DNA of 16,200 nt from contig CAJNDS010001504.1 of the NCBI GenBank assembly GCA_905221605.1, forward strand, positions 1 through 16,200, written 5' to 3'. The notes below the pieces were generated by a model, which did not search any database, had not been told where the DNA came from, and saw nothing but the letters and a program-made list of their open reading frames with translations. Positions 13,511-16,200 of the stretch are shown one piece after another. How positions within the stretch are numbered: the stretch's first letter is position 1; every line of letters begins with the position of its first letter. The DNA comes from Symbiodinium natans. Taxonomy: Eukaryota; Sar; Dinophyceae; Suessiales; Symbiodiniaceae. The translations under genes were made by a program, and so were the position numbers.

Positions 13511-14235
13511 ATGTTTCCTCACCCCGACGGCGGAGGCCTCCACGTGGGCGATGGAAGGGACTCAGCTAGGGGTAAGGTAGTGCCCCTACTGAGACCAACT
13601 CCATACCCTGAGGGGTGTCACCTTTGTCACTTTGGTTGGTTACAGTTTGGTGGGCCTTTTATACTGATGGGGTGAGAGTGCCGCCAATTCTCTTAACGGC
13701 ATCCGCACTCTTGCGGTCTTGCTCCACTGGTCCCGTGCCATTGGGTTTCTTTGTTCGGGGGAAGGGGTTGGGGGGGGTGCTCATGGAGTGCCTTCGCCGC
13801 CTTCTCTCGAAGCGGTGTCGTGTCGGGCAGCTTCCTGGGTGGGCTGTCGGACGAAGATACTCTCGGTCAAGTTCTTCTCGAGGTTTTTGCGGTAACTTCA
13901 CACCCAGAGTACCCTCACTCGCTTGTTCACATGCTGTTGCGAGTGTGTCGTCGTTTTCAGCCGGTTCGGAATCGGCGAAATCGGGCCTGTTGACAGCTTC
14001 TACGAAAAAGGCTGGTTCGTGGCGGGGGGAGGCGTCGATACGTCGTGGTCGGATTTTGCCTGTCAAGGGATTGGCTGGCACGACTAGCCGAAGGGTGCAG
14101 GGGGACACGATCCCCTTGTGGCGGTGTTTTGGCCACATGCCAACACCAATGGCAAGCCCGACCCCCCCTTGCTATGTTTCTGCTTTTTTGCCTGTTCGAC
14201 AAGGGATGTGCCGGGACCTCTGTAGATCGATTTGA
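13511..14235 (+). CDS. Candidate spliced gene in the insert, function unknown
   Basis: An ATG in GCCATGTTTCC context opens MFPHPDGGGLHVGDGR and runs to AGGG|GTAAGG, a strong donor (exon 13511-13571). An acceptor ending GGTTGGTTACAG closes a 74-bp intron (13572-13645). Joining the exons restores frame with an open stretch to TGA at 14233-14235, giving 216 residues that are Ser/Arg-rich in the middle (RRYSRSSSSRGF). Without splicing, the first ATG of that frame is at 13783 (150 residues). An overlapping minus-strand frame (13659-14138, 159 codons) and a second plus frame (13697-13993) are also open, so coding strand and frame are unproven. More splice-like signals follow: T-rich tract ending CAG at 14283 and CCAG|GTACG at 14357. 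The proposed ATG lies in the edge repeat. No domain is recognised. Confidence 0.25.
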
Positions 14236-14400
14236 CCGTAGGCGAACACTCGCTACGGATGCATTTTTGTTGTTTTTTTTCAGATGGGTGAGCGGGAGGT
14301 GGGCGATTTGGATTTGCTTTTTCTCTTTGGTTTGGGCTTGTCGCTCTGCTGGTCCAGGTACGTGTACTATGTTGGCGGGGTGCGGTTGAGTGGTTTATGT

Positions 14401-14645
14401 ATACACTTACAAGTAGGACTTCCAGTCTTACAACTCAGGCAAACTGTCTTATAAGTCAACGTAACTGAGCCAGATGTTTATAAGCGTTTATGAGTAATAT
14501 AGCAGAGTTATAATGCCACTTGCGTGTGGGTTATAACCCAGAATATATGTTGTTGCTAAGTCATTTATAAGTCGTGCTCGTGGGAACGTGGAATTTCGTC
14601 CGTGGTACCATATAAGTGGACTTAGCTAAGTCCTTGCTAACTGGT
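14401..14645. other. TAAGTC-rich region with a 16-bp perfect palindrome
   Basis: Short motifs TTATAAGTC, TTTATAAG and TAAGTCC recur at irregular spacing. GGACTTAG-CTAAGTCC at 14618-14633 is a perfect 16-bp palindrome. The same motif class returns beyond the minisatellite at 15015-15135, so the two stretches frame it. No gene is present. Confidence 0.6.
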
Positions 14646-14700
14646 TCGCGGCAGACTTTCTATTCAATGAGTGCGCTGTTCTGTTTGTCGGGCCTCTCGA

Positions 14701-14975
14701 CATGTCGTGGGCGTGTCGTGGGCATGTCGTGGCCGTGTCGTGGGCGTGTCGTTGTTCTGGGGCCCTGTCGCGTGCATGTCGTGGCCGTGTCGTGGCCGTG
14801 TCGCGGCCGTGTCGCGGGCGGCTTGGCACTTTGCCACGGGGCTGCGTCATGGGCGTGTCGTGGGCATGTCGTGGGCATGTCGTGGACGTGTCGTGGCCGT
14901 GTCGTTGCTCTGGGGCCGCGTCGTGGGAATGTCGTGGCCGTGTCGTGGCCGTCTAGTGCTCGCGTCGTGGTCGTG
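14701..14975. repeat. 11-bp minisatellite (CGTGTCGTGGG) with higher-order repeat
   Basis: Units of 11 bp, C-A/G-TGTCGTGG-G/C, occur in four clusters. A larger period of about 153 bp is visible from GTTGTTCTGGGGCC at 14751 and GTTGCTCTGGGGCC at 14904 with matching flanks. Because 11 is not a multiple of 3 the repeat reads through all frames as CRGRV-like or RPRHGHD-like peptides on the two strands. These frames are not genes. Confidence 0.9.
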
Positions 14976-15009
14976 CCCGGGTGGCAGACTTAGCTCGGAG
15001 TTGTAACTC

Positions 15010-15135
15010 CAGTTGCATAAGTCCGTAAGTCCGTAAGTCCGCTTATAAGCTAATGCCGCGGACAAGCTAAGTGCCACCTAAGTCACTTAGTAAGCCACGG
15101 TAAGTCATTAGGGTGTAACCGATTTTATAAGCCGG
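15010..15135. repeat. TAAGTCC repeat stretch, right side
   Basis: Three tandem GTAAGTCC units (about 15018-15041) are followed by scattered CTAAGT, TTAGTAAG and TTATAAGC motifs. It mirrors the motif content of 14401-14645. Confidence 0.6.
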
Positions 15136-15194
15136 ACAAGCCCCGCCCACCAACATAGTAGTCGCCAAACCAAACACCTGACCTGTCCTGTCCA

Positions 15195-16073
15195 TTTTTC
15201 CTCATTTCTTCCTTGTTCCATCCTTTCTCACTCGATTTCGCCCCCCCCCCCTTCCCTCGCCTTGTTCCATGCCCTGTCCACATCCTTCTCAAACGAGAAA
15301 GCAAGAGAACGATGAGAAGGAGAGGTGAGAGGGACGAAAAAGGCAAGGAAATGAAGATTTCGCCCTGCCCTCTCTGTCACTTTTCTCATCCGCTTTCACC
15401 CCTTCCCTCTCATCACTCCATGCTCTACTAAGAAAGGAATAGGAGAGGAAGAGAGGAGTGGGAGGAAGAAGATTGGCAGAGGAAAAAGGGACTTCTTCCC
15501 TTTCATTTAGCTTTGGCTTACGGTATCCCAAACACCAAAATACAGATGGGTCTTTGGGAGGGGGGCTTGAAAATTCTACAGACTTTAGCAGAGCATATGA
15601 AATATTGAACTACTGGACCCCAGGGCCGAGTAAGGGCTCCAGCTGCTTAATCGGGTTGACGATGCCGGGGAACTCTCCCCGAGAATCCTCAATCCTGATC
15701 CTTCGGCCTCAAGGCCGATTGAGCGCTCCGCCTGCTTAATCGGCCCTGGGTTTGAAGATTGAACATGCCCGGGAACTCTCCCCGGAGCACCTTCAATCCT
15801 GGATTCTCAACCCTGGGCCGACTAGGCAGATGAAGTGCTTAATCGGAAGGGGTCTGGGGTTGAAGATACTCCTGGGAGAGTTCCCCGGCATATTCAATAT
15901 TCAATCTTCAATCCAAGGGCCGATTAAGCAGCAGGTGGAGCGCTTAATCGGCCCTGTGTTTGAAGGTTGAAGATTGAAGATGCCCGGGAACTCTCCCCGG
16001 AGCATCATCAATCCGGGGAGAGTTCCCCGGCGTCTTCAATCTTCAATCGTCAAACCCAGGGTCGATTAAGCAC
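15195..16073. repeat. 2957-bp tandem block, copy B, right part
   Basis: Resumes the homology with copy A interrupted by the insert, matching about 10524-11396. It lacks about 25 bp near 15250-15285 and about 25 bp near 15655 relative to copy A. Instead of starting a third block it continues into another inverted foldback unit. The open frames here are low-complexity or uncertain, as in copy A. Confidence 0.9.
15640..16073. repeat. Foldback repeat cluster, copy B
   Basis: Same units as 10997-11396. The main foldback spans about 15861-16008 with the identical loop GCAGGTGGAG, but one arm base at the loop and one CCGGGG base are changed, and there are fewer GAAGATT units. An extra inverted unit with CCGGGGAGAGTTCCCCGG (16013-16030) and GTCGATTAAGCAC extends the cluster to about 16073. 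Confidence 0.85.
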
Positions 16074-16200
16074 TGTCTTGGCCCCCCCTTCACAAAACAT
16101 ATTATCTCTACTTTGTTGTCCAGAAGCAGATGTTGGCGCGTAAGGCCTTTTCACACCCGAAAACATCTCTCAGTCAGCAAAACGCTAAGAGAAAGTACGT
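16074..16200. other. Unique flank, nothing recognised
   Basis: Single-copy sequence after the foldback cluster; no gene, RNA or repeat is supported before the window ends. Confidence 0.6.

Larger units (their letters stand above)
13506..15194. mobile_element. 1.69-kb insert splitting tandem copy B
   Basis: Copy A reads straight through CCTCTTC-T(7)-CCTCATTTC, whereas copy B has 1689 extra bases at that point. The insert occurs once in this window. Near its edges CCATGTTTCCTCA (13509-13521) and CCATTTTTCCTCA (15192-15204) match at 12 of 13 bases and look like a target-site duplication or the junction of a recombination event. No terminal inverted repeats, LTRs, poly(A) tail, transposase or reverse transcriptase are recognisable. 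Composition changes inside: GC-rich with open frames (13506-14400), then TAAGTC-rich (14400-15135) around an 11-bp minisatellite. It may be a non-autonomous or novel element, or a captured genomic segment. Confidence 0.6.

Noticed and set aside
14616-14993. Overlapping frames with CRGRV or RPRHGHD peptide repeats on both strands
   Set aside because: An 11-bp minisatellite read in all frames; open on both strands because the unit lacks stops.
13506-15194. Insert as a Helitron, LTR element, TIR transposon or LINE
   Set aside because: No TC...CTRR ends, LTRs, terminal inverted repeats, poly(A) tail or catalytic motifs could be seen. The class is left open.
1-16200. Dinoflagellate spliced-leader sequence or coccidian CAG repeats as organism markers
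   Set aside because: Looked for both; neither the spliced-leader core nor CAG-repeat blocks were found, so the lineage stays undecided.

Overview
This is eukaryotic, repeat-dominated DNA with no confidently recognisable protein-coding gene, tRNA, rRNA or CRISPR array. Its hallmark is the heptad CCCTAAA/TTTAGGG (plant-type telomere unit), found in perfect and degenerate tracts on both strands through the first 7.8 kb. That points to a subtelomeric or interstitial-telomere region of a lineage with TTTAGGG telomeres: an alveolate (coccidian apicomplexan, chromerid or dinoflagellate) or a green-lineage alga/plant. The CT-rich low-complexity sequence and splice-like signals fit a coccidian or other alveolate, but the sequence alone does not settle it.

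Layout. (1) 1-1860: AT-rich flank, then two arrays of a T-run/GC minisatellite, a 31-bp AT-rich minisatellite nested in a ~385-bp tandem duplication, and a 108-bp tandem duplication. (2) 1867-5262: a patchwork of telomere-repeat tracts that repeatedly switch strand, separated by short unique islands. Some islands look like exon or gene fragments (best: minus strand 4121-4282, with strongly GC-biased third positions). A dispersed ~120-bp family occurs in opposite orientations at 2101-2220 and 3348-3467. (3) 5320-7401: an AT-rich ~235-bp satellite arranged as a giant inverted repeat centred on position 6261. (4) 7410-8440: an octamer array (CTCCTAAG/CGCCTAAG) mixed with telomere heptads, a degenerate T-rich repeat, and a cluster of three perfect stem-loops closed by a short helix and followed by T5.

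(5) 8440-16073: two near-identical tandem copies of a ~2.96-kb block rich in alternating pyrimidine/purine tracts. Each copy ends in a cluster of long foldback repeats (arms of about 70-75 nt around a 10-nt loop). The second copy is split by a ~1.69-kb single-copy insert (13506-15194). A 13-bp near-perfect direct repeat lies at its edges. The insert carries a possible spliced gene, a TAAGTC-rich sequence and an 11-bp minisatellite.

No pathway or operon can be inferred. Long open frames in the 8.4-13.5 kb blocks are mostly products of CT/GA low complexity, and several change frame through non-triplet indels between the two copies. The few candidate coding features are marked low confidence. 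The most informative parts are the palindromic satellite, the insert with its empty site in the sister copy, the foldback clusters, and the coding-like islands between telomere tracts.
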